Positions 8,056-16,124 of a stretch of 64,000 bases of DNA are shown here, one piece after another. The translations under genes and the position numbers were made by a program. Below the pieces are notes generated by a model, which had not been told where the DNA came from, ran no database searches, and worked only from the letters and a program-made list of their open reading frames with translations. The DNA is from Parapedobacter sp964498395 (GTDB taxonomy: Bacteria > Bacteroidota > Bacteroidia > Sphingobacteriales > Sphingobacteriaceae): contig CAZCHE010000010.1 in the NCBI GenBank assembly GCA_964498395.1, forward strand, positions 1-64,000. Direction: 5' to 3'. The first letter of the stretch is position 1; each line of letters opens with the position of its first letter.

Positions 8056-9300
8056 ATGAAAACAAAATTCTTTTTAATCAGTTTAATCTGTTCGCTGTTG
8101 CTGTCATGCGCACAGCAGCAAGCTCCCCGTACATACATCATGGACTATCAAACACGGTCATTGTTGCGAGACAATGGTCAGTCTGTCCGTTCGACGGTGA
8201 CGCGGTCAAATACTAGAATTGCTAGTGTAGCTAATCAAAATCAGCGTACGACAAGCGAGATGTCGAAAGATGACAGCATACAACATTTAAAAAGAGTAAT
8301 GCAAATTGCAAATGCTGCAGTTAGGCGTACCACAGATTATACGGTAGTGAATAAAAACGTTAAAACTCCAAGTGGCGACCCGCATGATTTTTTTACATTG
8401 GCACCTTATTATTGGCCTGACCCCAAAAAACCAGACGGACTACCTTATATACATAAGGACGGACAAACGAATCCCGAGATTTCAAAATATAAAAGTCATT
8501 CTGCCTTGGCTAATTTGTGTAGGGATGTCCAGGCGTTAGGTATAGCTTACAATGTTACTGATGACGAAAAGTATGCCGTTCGGGCAGCCAAACTAACTCG
8601 GGCCTGGTTTTTTGATGAAAAAACTAAGATGAATCCGAATTTGAGATTTGCCCAACATGTTCCGGGTCGTACTGACGGACGAGGCATCGGCTTAATTGAT
8701 GTTTATTTTTTTATTGATTTAATTGATGGGATTCAGCTCATCGAAAATTCGACTTCGTGGTCTCAAACAGACATGGTAAGCCTAAAGTCTTGGTTTGGGG
8801 AGTTCTTAGGTTGGATGCTTGCAAGTCCCCAAGGAAAGGAAGCGGCCGAGCAGAAGAACAATATCGGCACATTTTACGATATGCAAGTAGTTGCCTATGC
8901 ACTATTTGCTGGCCGCAACGATATTGCAAAAAAGACAATCAATAGTAGTGTCAAAAAACGCATAGATGAACAATTTGAGATCGATGGTGAACAGCCTCTT
9001 GAGGTTAGGCGAACGAGAGGATGGAATTATGCAGTAAAGAATCTTCAAGGGTGGTTTTACCTTTGCATGTTGGCAGATAAGGTTAACATTGATTTATGGA
9101 ATTATTCCACGCCATCCGGCAAAAGTGTTAGGAAAGCATTTGATTGGATGGTTCCTTATGCAGAAGGAAGAAAGAAATGGACGTATCAACAAATACGTGA
9201 CGAAAACATGGAAGCTTTTCGTATTCTTGCACGAGAAGCTGATGTGCGGTATTCGGATGTCGAACTCGAATCGCTAAATATTCAAACCCTATTAAAGTAA
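8056..9300 (+). CDS. Alginate-lyase-superfamily lipoprotein
   Basis: The 414-residue protein starts with a lipoprotein signal peptide (FFLISLICSLLLSC, lipidated C18), so it acts in the periplasm or at the cell surface. From about residue 100 it shows the (alpha/alpha)-toroid lyase pattern of Pfam alginate lyase, close to families PL5/PL38: HDFFTLAPYYWPDP (110-123), QKNNIGTFYD (266-275) and RTRGWNYA (319-326). The Asn/His/Tyr/Arg residues in these segments are the usual catalytic set for beta-elimination of uronic-acid polymers. Inside a Wzx/Wzy cluster such a lyase would trim, release or clear mis-exported polymer, as AlgL does for alginate. It implies a uronic acid in the polymer, in line with the dehydrogenase at the left edge. 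The exact substrate is not known. Confidence 0.8.
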   Translation: MKTKFFLISLICSLLLSCAQQQAPRTYIMDYQTRSLLRDNGQSVRSTVTRSNTRIASVANQNQRTTSEMSKDDSIQHLKRVMQIANAAVRRTTDYTVVNKNVKTPSGDPHDFFTLAPYYWPDPKKPDGLPYIHKDGQTNPEISKYKSHSALANLCRDVQALGIAYNVTDDEKYAVRAAKLTRAWFFDEKTKMNPNLRFAQHVPGRTDGRGIGLIDVYFFIDLIDGIQLIENSTSWSQTDMVSLKSWFGEFLGWMLASPQGKEAAEQKNNIGTFYDMQVVAYALFAGRNDIAKKTINSSVKKRIDEQFEIDGEQPLEVRRTRGWNYAVKNLQGWFYLCMLADKVNIDLWNYSTPSGKSVRKAFDWMVPYAEGRKKWTYQQIRDENMEAFRILAREADVRYSDVELESLNIQTLLK

Positions 9301-9326
9301 ATAAAAAATATCATAATCAACAGATC

Positions 9327-10427
9327 GTGCTGAAGACACTTCACATTAATAGTTATTTCCTATCTAATAAGATTCACTATAATTTTTACAAAGAACTAAT
9401 AAAATATCGTGAGGATCAGTTTTTAATTCCCGTACATAAGCATTTTAAGTCGGCAGACATTCCTTCTTTAGATATTGATTTTGTGTTTAACCGACTAGAT
9501 AGGACTATTTTCGTAACCAAAGTCTGGAAGGTTGTACGGCTTTTCTTCAAGAAAAAGTTTCCTTCATTTGACTACGTCCACGGTCATACACTGATGAGTG
9601 ATGGTATACCATCGTATATTATTTCTGTACTTAAAAATAAAAAGCTGGTTATTTCAATAAGAAATACCGATTTGACGCTTTTCGTAACAAGAAGCTGGCT
9701 GTTCAGGAAGGTTGGTGCCATGATTTTAAAACGGGCAAAAGGGGTTTTTTTCATATCACCGACCTTGCAGCGAAAAATTGAGCAAATTTATCCAGAGATA
9801 GATAGGACGAAGTTTTTTTTGTTGCCTAATGGACTTGATGATTATTGGGTGTCTACCATAGTTAACGAGACAAAACGCCCTACGCAGCTTAATTCAAAAT
9901 TGAAATTATTATTTGTAGGTGAATTGGTACCACGTAAAAATTTGGACATTATAATCGATTTTCTAAGAACTTATACGGATAAAAGCTATAAACTCACGGT
10001 AATTGGCAAGAACACCAGTGGCGTAGATTTCAATGCGATCAATAAAGAGTTACCGGCTGGGAATAGCGTCATGTATCAGGGAGAAATAAAAGATAAAGGT
10101 TTATTAAAAGAGGCATATGACAATAACGATGTATTTGTATTATTGTCTCATGCGGAGACTTTCGGAGTGGTTTATATAGAAGCGATGAGTAGAGGACTTC
10201 CCATATTATATAGCCAAAATGAAGGAATGGATGGTTTTTTTAAAGATGGAGATATTGGATATGCTTGTGACAAATCGTCAATCGAAGACTTAAAGAAGAA
10301 AATAAATCTAGTGTTAATTAATTACCTCCAAATATCTAATAACGCATTGATTGCTTCTCAAAGTTTTAATTGGGCAAAGATTACATCAGATTATATTAGA
10401 ACAACCGAACTTATCATTAAAGATTAA
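9327..10427 (+). CDS. Family 4 glycosyltransferase
   Basis: The 366-residue GT-B protein has a GT4 C-terminal domain: LKLLFVGELVPRKNLDIIIDFL near residue 190, VMYQGEIKDKGLLKEAYDNNDVFVLLSHAETFGVVYIEAMSRGLPILY with the EX7E glutamates, and a final region with YACDKSS. The N-terminal half is diverged but has DYVHGHTLMSDGIPSYI, a usual acceptor-side loop. Translation starts at GTG 9327, 26 bases after the lyase stop. Codon use is AT-rich like the rest of the cassette. The sugar and linkage cannot be deduced. Confidence 0.82.
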   Translation: MLKTLHINSYFLSNKIHYNFYKELIKYREDQFLIPVHKHFKSADIPSLDIDFVFNRLDRTIFVTKVWKVVRLFFKKKFPSFDYVHGHTLMSDGIPSYIISVLKNKKLVISIRNTDLTLFVTRSWLFRKVGAMILKRAKGVFFISPTLQRKIEQIYPEIDRTKFFLLPNGLDDYWVSTIVNETKRPTQLNSKLKLLFVGELVPRKNLDIIIDFLRTYTDKSYKLTVIGKNTSGVDFNAINKELPAGNSVMYQGEIKDKGLLKEAYDNNDVFVLLSHAETFGVVYIEAMSRGLPILYSQNEGMDGFFKDGDIGYACDKSSIEDLKKKINLVLINYLQISNNALIASQSFNWAKITSDYIRTTELIIKD

Positions 10428-10460
10428 TTTCCACACATGTCTTTTTTCTTACATTACTAG

Positions 10461-11558
10461 TCATTTAGCCATTTGAGTATCTTTTATATTCGGCGTACTG
10501 GGGGTCTTTAATAAGTCTTTTATGAATATGACTAGCGCTACAATCCATATTCCTATTCCAACAGATAGCGTGTCATCTGAAAACAACCCTTGTTGATAGT
10601 TCTTGTTTAGCCATAACCAAACTCTGGCGGATATAACCGTGGTCAGTAGAATTATTAAAATTATCCTAAAAGTCTTTTTGCCTAACCAACTTATATTAAT
10701 AATTCTGTCGAAATTCACAAAAGCCATATATGCAATTAGCATAACGGTAAAATTGATGTTGAGAAACAGTGCTACCATTAGATGAAACAAAATCGCGGTA
10801 ATTAGCCAAAGCTTCCAAGTTCGAGCAGACCACAGGAGCATAAAGAAAGCAGATAGTTCGAAGGCTACTGCGATGAAGTCAAAGCCTTTCAACAAATAAA
10901 TAGGGAATTGCTCCACATATGGCGCCAAGAAATGAGTTCGACCATAAAAGAATTTCCCCTTATAGTACCACGATAAGAAGCCATTGGAATCCAAATCGAG
11001 ATTAATCCAATTGAATGCCTTCGGAAATCCCGCGGTAAACATACCAAAAGCAAGAACCACGGCTAATAGACCTAATGCTCTTTGCATATTCCTTTTTTCA
11101 TATTTGTCAGGAACCAACGCAAACTTGTTTCCCCAGCCTGAAAAAGCCATACATCCAATGGCTACGTATGCAATGATACCGTGATCGATCTTGCCAAACG
11201 AATAATTAAAAGTTGTAAGGATAATAGAGAAAAGTACGTATAAAATAGCGAAAATTTTCGCTCTGACACCAAGGACAATAAGCACGAGGAATGCTAAAAG
11301 AAAAATATCACCCATTTTAAAAAAAATAACAGGTGGAAAAGACTTGAATAGTGAAGCTATACTAAGCGCCGGCGGATTAAAAAATAAATTCGGGGCATCT
11401 CCTATCCATGTATAAGTCTTAAATGAAAAAATTAGAATATAAAGTCCAACAATAATTCTAAAGGCTCCCAACGAATAAACGGACACCTCAGTGTTCGCAG
11501 CAATACGAGCCCAAAATCTGTCGTTCAACTTATTTAAGAAGCTTAATAGTTTTTTCAT
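10461..11558 (-). CDS. HTTM-domain membrane protein (vitamin-K gamma-carboxylase-like fold)
   Basis: The product has about 365 residues and many membrane helices. It has the layout of HTTM proteins: an early SLGAFRIIVGLYILIFSFKTYTW helix, GDAPNLFFNPP, LVLIVLGVRAKIFAILYVLFS, then FGKIDHGIIAYVAIGCMAFSGWG. HTTM proteins share the membrane part of vitamin-K-dependent gamma-carboxylase, but the bacterial versions mostly have no assigned reaction. I place the start at ATG 11558 (MKKLLSF), which follows AAGAAAAG; an in-frame ATG at 11585 would add nine residues. Either start overlaps the upstream gene, so the two are coupled. The pair faces against the glycan operon, converging with the GT4. No role in glycan synthesis is shown. 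Confidence 0.72.
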   Translation of the reverse strand: MKKLLSFLNKLNDRFWARIAANTEVSVYSLGAFRIIVGLYILIFSFKTYTWIGDAPNLFFNPPALSIASLFKSFPPVIFFKMGDIFLLAFLVLIVLGVRAKIFAILYVLFSIILTTFNYSFGKIDHGIIAYVAIGCMAFSGWGNKFALVPDKYEKRNMQRALGLLAVVLAFGMFTAGFPKAFNWINLDLDSNGFLSWYYKGKFFYGRTHFLAPYVEQFPIYLLKGFDFIAVAFELSAFFMLLWSARTWKLWLITAILFHLMVALFLNINFTVMLIAYMAFVNFDRIINISWLGKKTFRIILIILLTTVISARVWLWLNKNYQQGLFSDDTLSVGIGIWIVALVIFIKDLLKTPSTPNIKDTQMAK

Positions 11559-12027
11559 TAACCGCTTTTCTTGATTGCGAACCATCTTCGATCGACACTG
11601 TGACCTCGTAAGTTACCAATCTTAATTCTTTTATTGTGGATTTAATTCGCTGCTCTTTGAACTTTCTCGCTAGCCAGTCTTTTAATTCTATTACATTTTG
11701 TGTGTCAATACCTGATATGTCAATCACATCACCTTTAGGGGGTATAATTCTACCAATCCCAAAATCATTATCATATATATAATTTGAATAAAGGTTTGGA
11801 ATAGGTTCGAAAAGTCTTGGTATGCTCACGGAATATTGACGACCGTCATCCGCTATCGCAAATATAGAAGTGGAAGTAGTTGTAATAATCTTTTCCTTTA
11901 AGTGCACTACCGTATGACCAGCTGGTAAAATGACAGCTGGGTAAAACTCCTTCTTGAAGAAAAGTTTGACCAAAAAAGGAATGAAAAGCACTAAAATGAT
12001 TAAAGAAGTAGATTTTAGATTGAACAT
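11530..12027 (-). CDS. Membrane-anchored protein of unknown function, partner of HTTM gene
   Basis: I do not recognise this 165-residue protein. It has one N-terminal hydrophobic segment (residues 6-25, rich in I/L/F) and then a soluble, mostly beta-rich part with HTVVHLKEKI, DDGRQYSVSIPR and a basic C-terminus ending TIKLLK. It looks like a single-pass protein with its bulk outside the cytoplasm. Its stop lies inside the start of the HTTM gene, so the two are translated together and probably act together. The divergent GT4 gene starts 187 bases away at 12214, leaving room for promoters in both directions. The function is open. Confidence 0.65.
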   Translation of the reverse strand: MFNLKSTSLIILVLFIPFLVKLFFKKEFYPAVILPAGHTVVHLKEKIITTTSTSIFAIADDGRQYSVSIPRLFEPIPNLYSNYIYDNDFGIGRIIPPKGDVIDISGIDTQNVIELKDWLARKFKEQRIKSTIKELRLVTYEVTVSIEDGSQSRKAVNEKTIKLLK

Positions 12028-12131
12028 TTTCTAATTCTCAAAAATTGTTGCTCAAGATACAGCAATTATCTTGCACTTCCAAAACCTCGACAAAAAGGTA
12101 CTTGGTGATTTATTCTTGCACACTTTCTTTG

Positions 12132-12139
12132 TAACTTTG
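12132..12139 (+). promoter_or_regulatory. -7 promoter element before GT4/epimerase genes
   Basis: TAACTTTG at 12132-12139 matches TAnnTTTG. It lies 75 bases before the GT4 start at 12214, in the divergent interval after the HTTM pair. No clear -33 TTTG is seen at the ideal distance. It probably drives the GT4 and sugar-epimerase genes on their own transcript. Confidence 0.45.
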
Positions 12140-12213
12140 CCAGTCTTGATTAGCTTAAGCTAAGGAATGTTCATTAAGCTAGAAAATGATACATCCATTC
12201 AATTAACAAAAAT

Positions 12214-13407
12214 ATGCCGATATCGGAATACAAGATTGAGAGAAAACCGAAAGTTTTGCTTGCAATAACGGACCCATTTTGTGTCGCTTTTTTAAGAGGC
12301 CAAGCCAGTTACTTGAGAAAGAAAGGCTTCGATGTCTACTTACTCTCACCGGACGGCCCAGAACTGGTATCTTATGAGGAAGAAGAGGGTTGTACGATAA
12401 TACGAGTAGCTTATAGCAGGGAAATTTCATTGTTCAAGGATATCGCGAGCTTGTTTAAAACGATTAGTGTCTTTATGCGTGTCAAGCCGGACGTAGTTAA
12501 TGCAGGAACACCTAAAGCGGGTTTGATTTGTATGTTTGCCGCTGTCGTTTGTGGTATTCGCAATAGAATATTTACACTAAGGGGATTGCGATCAACAGCC
12601 ATGCAACATGGGATACAGCGACGTATCGTAGAGGCCATGGAAAAATTGACGCATCGGTTAGCCAGGAAGGTAATCTGCATCAGCCCTTCTATGGCAGATT
12701 ATGCATATCGGCAAAAGATATTGGATAAAAGGAAGACCGTCATATTGGGGAGGGCCAGTAGTAATGGAGTGGATGTTCAGCGATTCAGTCCGCAAAAGAG
12801 CGCGCACGAGCATACCTTGGCTTACAAGACAAAATTTAACATTGGGGATGATGATTTTATTGTGGGCTTCGTCGGAAGAATTGTAAAGTCTAAAGGAATC
12901 GAAGAACTATATCATGCGTTTAGTATGGTTTCCAACCGCTATCCTAATGTGCGGCTACTCGTAGTCGGACCGGAGGAAAGTCATAGCGATGCCATCGACC
13001 CCGAAGTGTTGGCTGATATGAAAGAAAATCCTCGGGTTATTTTTACAGGTAAAATACGTACAGTTGAGTACTTGTACCCATTGATGCATGTGTTCTGTTT
13101 GCCATCTCATAACTTTAGAGAAGGGTTTGGAAATGTCGCTATAGAAGCGTCTGCCTCTGGTGTCCCAATTGTCGTGACCAGGGGTGCAGGCTGCCAAGAT
13201 GCTGTGCACGATGGGGTAACGGGAACACTAGTTTCGGCTAAGAGCATCGATGAGCTGACCTCTTCATTGAAGCAATATATTGAGAATAAAGCTATGGCAA
13301 TCAAGCAAGGTGCTAATGGCGTACTGTTCGTTAATCAGTATTTTAGAAATGAGATTATTTGGGAGGACCAATATTTGTTGTATAAATCGATGTTGAATAG
13401 CCATTAA
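12214..13407 (+). CDS. Family 4 glycosyltransferase
   Basis: The 397-residue GT-B enzyme resembles GT4 proteins that add the second sugar to the lipid carrier. Its N-terminal domain has KVLLAITDPFCVAFLRGQASYLRKKGFDV and then VVNAGTPKAGLICMFAA, the acceptor-side signature of the PglA/CapM group. The donor domain has DFIVGFVGRIVKSKGIEELYHAF, RVIFTGKIRTVEYLYPLMHVFCLPSHNFREGFGNVAIEASASGVPIVVT (EX7E pair) and GAGCQDAVHDGVTGTLV. It stands 16 bases before the sugar epimerase gene. Together with WecA-type and WbpM-type genes nearby it makes a plausible initiation set: first sugar phosphate, second sugar. Confidence 0.84.
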   Translation: MPISEYKIERKPKVLLAITDPFCVAFLRGQASYLRKKGFDVYLLSPDGPELVSYEEEEGCTIIRVAYSREISLFKDIASLFKTISVFMRVKPDVVNAGTPKAGLICMFAAVVCGIRNRIFTLRGLRSTAMQHGIQRRIVEAMEKLTHRLARKVICISPSMADYAYRQKILDKRKTVILGRASSNGVDVQRFSPQKSAHEHTLAYKTKFNIGDDDFIVGFVGRIVKSKGIEELYHAFSMVSNRYPNVRLLVVGPEESHSDAIDPEVLADMKENPRVIFTGKIRTVEYLYPLMHVFCLPSHNFREGFGNVAIEASASGVPIVVTRGAGCQDAVHDGVTGTLVSAKSIDELTSSLKQYIENKAMAIKQGANGVLFVNQYFRNEIIWEDQYLLYKSMLNSH

Positions 13408-13423
13408 ATATAAGAACTTACAG

Positions 13424-14323
13424 ATGAATATGAAAGTGCTACTCACCGGTTCCTCCGGCTTCGTCGGCCAAAATCTCCTTCCCTATCTTGAGAACAAAGG
13501 CATTGATGTTTATCCACTATCCCTACGGGAAGCGTGGAAAGATCGGCTACCTACTAACTGCAATGCGATCATTCATCTCGCTGGCAAAGCCCACGACACC
13601 AAAAACACCAGTAGTCCGGAAGAATATTTCCAAGTCAATACCGAGCTGACCAAACAACTATTTGACAGATTTATACAGAGTAAAGCCCGTGACTTTATCT
13701 ATTTCAGCAGTGTGAAAGCTGCGGCCGATTCGGTAGATGGGATACTGGATGAAAATGCCGAACCAAATCCTCAAACACCCTATGGTCAATCCAAGTGGCA
13801 GGCCGAGCAATACCTCGTTGGCCGGCAACTACCGGCAGGGAAACGGTTATTTATTCTCCGTCCCTGTATGATCCATGGTCCCGGCAATAAAGGCAATCTT
13901 AATCTGCTCCATAAAGTAGTAAGTAAAGGAATCCCCTATCCATTGGCAGCGTTCGATAACCGCCGTTCCTTTCTATCCATTGCAAACCTCCAGTTTGTCA
14001 TTAAATGGATCCTGAAAAACCCGGATATCCCGGGAGGCACTTATCATCTGGCAGACGATGAAGCGCTTTCGACCAACGAACTCATCAAATTGATTGGTGA
14101 GGCGCGTGGTAAAAATGCTCGCTTATGGAAATTATCGCCAGCCTTGATAAAGGGAGTTGCCCGTCTGGGTGATAAAATCAAACTACCACTCAATACCGAG
14201 CGCCTACAAAAACTGACCGAAAACTACGTCGTAAATAACCAAAAAATCAAAACAGCATTGAAAATAGATCGATTCCCCGTTTCGGCAAGAGATGGTCTAA
14301 TGACCACATTGAGGAGTTTTTAA
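13424..14323 (+). CDS. NAD-dependent sugar epimerase/dehydratase (extended SDR)
   Basis: The 299-residue protein has the NAD-binding GSSGFVG motif at residues 9-15, IIHLAGKAHD near 50, the catalytic serine region FIYFSSVKA (S95/S96) and the YGQSK active-site Tyr120/Lys124. It therefore has a full SDR catalytic set. The C-terminal substrate domain has GPGNKGNLNLLHKVVSKGIPYPL. Proteins of this type occur in Bacteroidota glycan loci beside WecA-type transferases and modify a nucleotide sugar such as UDP-GlcNAc or a 4-keto product. Start is at ATG 13424, with a second ATG two codons on. This gene is GC-richer than the upstream cassette and appears to belong to the conserved right flank. Confidence 0.82.
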   Translation: MNMKVLLTGSSGFVGQNLLPYLENKGIDVYPLSLREAWKDRLPTNCNAIIHLAGKAHDTKNTSSPEEYFQVNTELTKQLFDRFIQSKARDFIYFSSVKAAADSVDGILDENAEPNPQTPYGQSKWQAEQYLVGRQLPAGKRLFILRPCMIHGPGNKGNLNLLHKVVSKGIPYPLAAFDNRRSFLSIANLQFVIKWILKNPDIPGGTYHLADDEALSTNELIKLIGEARGKNARLWKLSPALIKGVARLGDKIKLPLNTERLQKLTENYVVNNQKIKTALKIDRFPVSARDGLMTTLRSF

Positions 14324-14380
14324 TTATCCGTAAGAAGTTCACCAAAATACTTTGTGAATTTTATTATACACTGCTGTAGA

Positions 14381-15574
14381 TCAATATAGCAGCCCAAAAA
14401 GCCACAACGGAATTCGATGCCCGTTACCGATCTCGATATCGTCTGCGGCAATATAGGCCCGGTCCACGCCGGCTAACCGGCTAAAGTTCTTTTTTGCTCC
14501 GCCTATTTCAAATGTGTATCGATGATCTACAATAAAATCACCTTGCTTAGCAAGATCTACTTGGTGGCGAGCATTGCGCAACTGGTTGACAAAAAAACTC
14601 TCCCGCACGCTCCCGGCATTTTTCGGCTGTGTGGAAATTGCATGAAATAGGTTGGGATTGTCTAACAGCAGCTTACCTGGTTTCTCAAGGGGTCCGAGCC
14701 CCTTCCCTTCTAAGTAGACTTGTTGTATGAGCGTAGCTTTTTCGAGATAATGAAGGTACTGAATAAGGGTTGCCCGGCTCATACCGATGGCTTTTGCCAA
14801 CTCGGTGACGTTTGGCTTAAAAGGTACTTGTGTCGCCAAGCTGGCCAATAATTGCTTGATTTTTCGTACTTGCTGCTTATCGATATCCACAATGAAGGCC
14901 AAATCGTATGCAATGGTGAGGTTAATCACATTGGCCAATTGATGGGCATAGCCCCCCACGTCTTCCCTGTAAAATGGGTAGTAACCATGAGATGTATATT
15001 GGTGGAATAACCTAAGGGGTTTCTGCGCATTCATGTCGCTTGCGATAGCTACGTGGCTACTTAATACATCTTCTAATGAAACCGGTGGCTGGTCTATTTG
15101 GTATTCGAAAGCGATGAACTCTCTAAATGAAAAGCCCGGCAGGTGGTATATGTGCGCCCGTCGGCTAAGATCCACCTCCAATGAAAGCATTTCCACAATG
15201 GATGAACCTGTAAATATCAGGTGAATATCCCGGTAAAAATCATACAGGTTTTTTAGTTCGCGCGCCCAGCCCTCGTAGTTATGTACTTCGTCGATAAACA
15301 AGTATTTCCCGCCGGACTTACGGAAAGTCTCTGCGGTCTCTGTCAGCGTATGTGTGGCAAAATACAAATCATCCAAGGTAATGTATAGGCATTCATCTAC
15401 CAAGCCATCCAGAAGCTTCATCCGCTGGAGGAGCATGGTTGTTTTACCAGCTCCCCGCGCACCAAGCACGCCGATAAGTCTATTATCCCAATTGATTTCG
15501 TTTAAAAGTGCCCGTTGAAACGACGTATCCAATTGATTCAATAAAATGGTCGATTTCTCCCGTAGCGAGTCCAT
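14381..15574 (-). CDS. AAA ATPase of the DUF4143-type family
   Basis: The 397-residue protein has a P-loop GARGAGKTT (residues 38-46), a Walker B YLFIDEVH (91-98), an arginine-rich sensor stretch (DLSRRAHIYHLPGFSFREF) and a winged-helix-like middle (MSRATLIQYLHYLEKATLI). The C-terminal nuclease-like DUF4143 part has YTFEIGGAKKNF. These AAA_14/DUF4143 ATPases are widespread, often patchily distributed and of unclear cell role. The gene runs against the glycan locus and faces the sugar epimerase at its 3' side. Its promoter side abuts a truncated sugar epimerase, so it looks inserted. A second member of the family lies 550 bases away, too dissimilar to be a recent copy. Confidence 0.83.
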   Translation of the reverse strand: MDSLREKSTILLNQLDTSFQRALLNEINWDNRLIGVLGARGAGKTTMLLQRMKLLDGLVDECLYITLDDLYFATHTLTETAETFRKSGGKYLFIDEVHNYEGWARELKNLYDFYRDIHLIFTGSSIVEMLSLEVDLSRRAHIYHLPGFSFREFIAFEYQIDQPPVSLEDVLSSHVAIASDMNAQKPLRLFHQYTSHGYYPFYREDVGGYAHQLANVINLTIAYDLAFIVDIDKQQVRKIKQLLASLATQVPFKPNVTELAKAIGMSRATLIQYLHYLEKATLIQQVYLEGKGLGPLEKPGKLLLDNPNLFHAISTQPKNAGSVRESFFVNQLRNARHQVDLAKQGDFIVDHRYTFEIGGAKKNFSRLAGVDRAYIAADDIEIGNGHRIPLWLFGLLY

Positions 15575-15584
15575 AACTTAAAAT

Positions 15585-15607
15585 GTTCTTAACTAAGAAC
15601 AAAATTA
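15585..15607 (-). promoter_or_regulatory. Promoter and inverted-repeat operator of the first AAA ATPase gene
   Basis: Read on the minus strand, TAATTTTG (15607-15600) is a good -7 element. Directly after it lies the inverted repeat GTTCTTA-ac/gt-TAAGAAC (15585-15600), which covers the expected transcription start and ends ten bases before the start codon. An inverted repeat at this place is a natural repressor site, perhaps for autoregulation. Confidence 0.5.
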
Positions 15608-15640
15608 CAAAAAAACGTTCATCAACGGAAACGTTTATAA

Positions 15641-15913
15641 AATTCCCGGCGCAACTGCAAGTGCTGCTTTTCCATGAGTTATGTCCAGATTGATGATTGG
15701 GAGCAACCGTCGCGTGATTTGGAAATAGGGGAACTGTCCTGGTGGGCAAAAGACAATCAAGTAGTCCATGTACCCGCCGGCTTCGGTACGGCGTTCCGAG
15801 CATTGCAACCCGAAAGCAAACTATTGGTATTTGCTGATGTTGACATTGACCATGCCAAGGAGGACGATTACACGTATACGTTGGATTATTTCTCAGGGCT
15901 TAAAAAGAAATGA
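15641..15913 (+). pseudogene. C-terminal half of a cupin sugar epimerase/ketoisomerase
   Basis: The frame is open from just after a stop at 15638 to TGA 15911-15913. The recognisable part runs FSMSYVQIDDWEQPSRDLEI, then VVHVPAGFGTAFRAL, SKLLVFADVDI and DDYTYTLDYF. That is the second half of the small RmlC-like cupin proteins called sugar epimerases in Bacteroidota glycan clusters, normally about 135-140 residues. The first cupin strands, including the DERG and GxH segments, are missing. In their place stands the promoter of the first AAA ATPase gene. The 79-codon frame from ATG 15674 could be translated but would not make a whole cupin barrel. Best read as a gene cut by insertion of the ATPase unit. 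Confidence 0.65.
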
Positions 15914-16124
15914 CCAGTCTGAGGGTGAGTGATTGCGGGTTATACTAAAAACGTAAACACGAGGAACGTAAGAAAAATCCGGGCACCAAACTATCCTGAA
16001 AGCGTTCTACAGGCTCCTGCGTATTTCGATAACTGTGGCCAAATATCCTTTTTGGGGTATTTGCTTCGCCATCTTTCGGACGACTTGCGTGGTATTCCAA
16101 GCACAAAGCAACCCCTTTCCCTAT

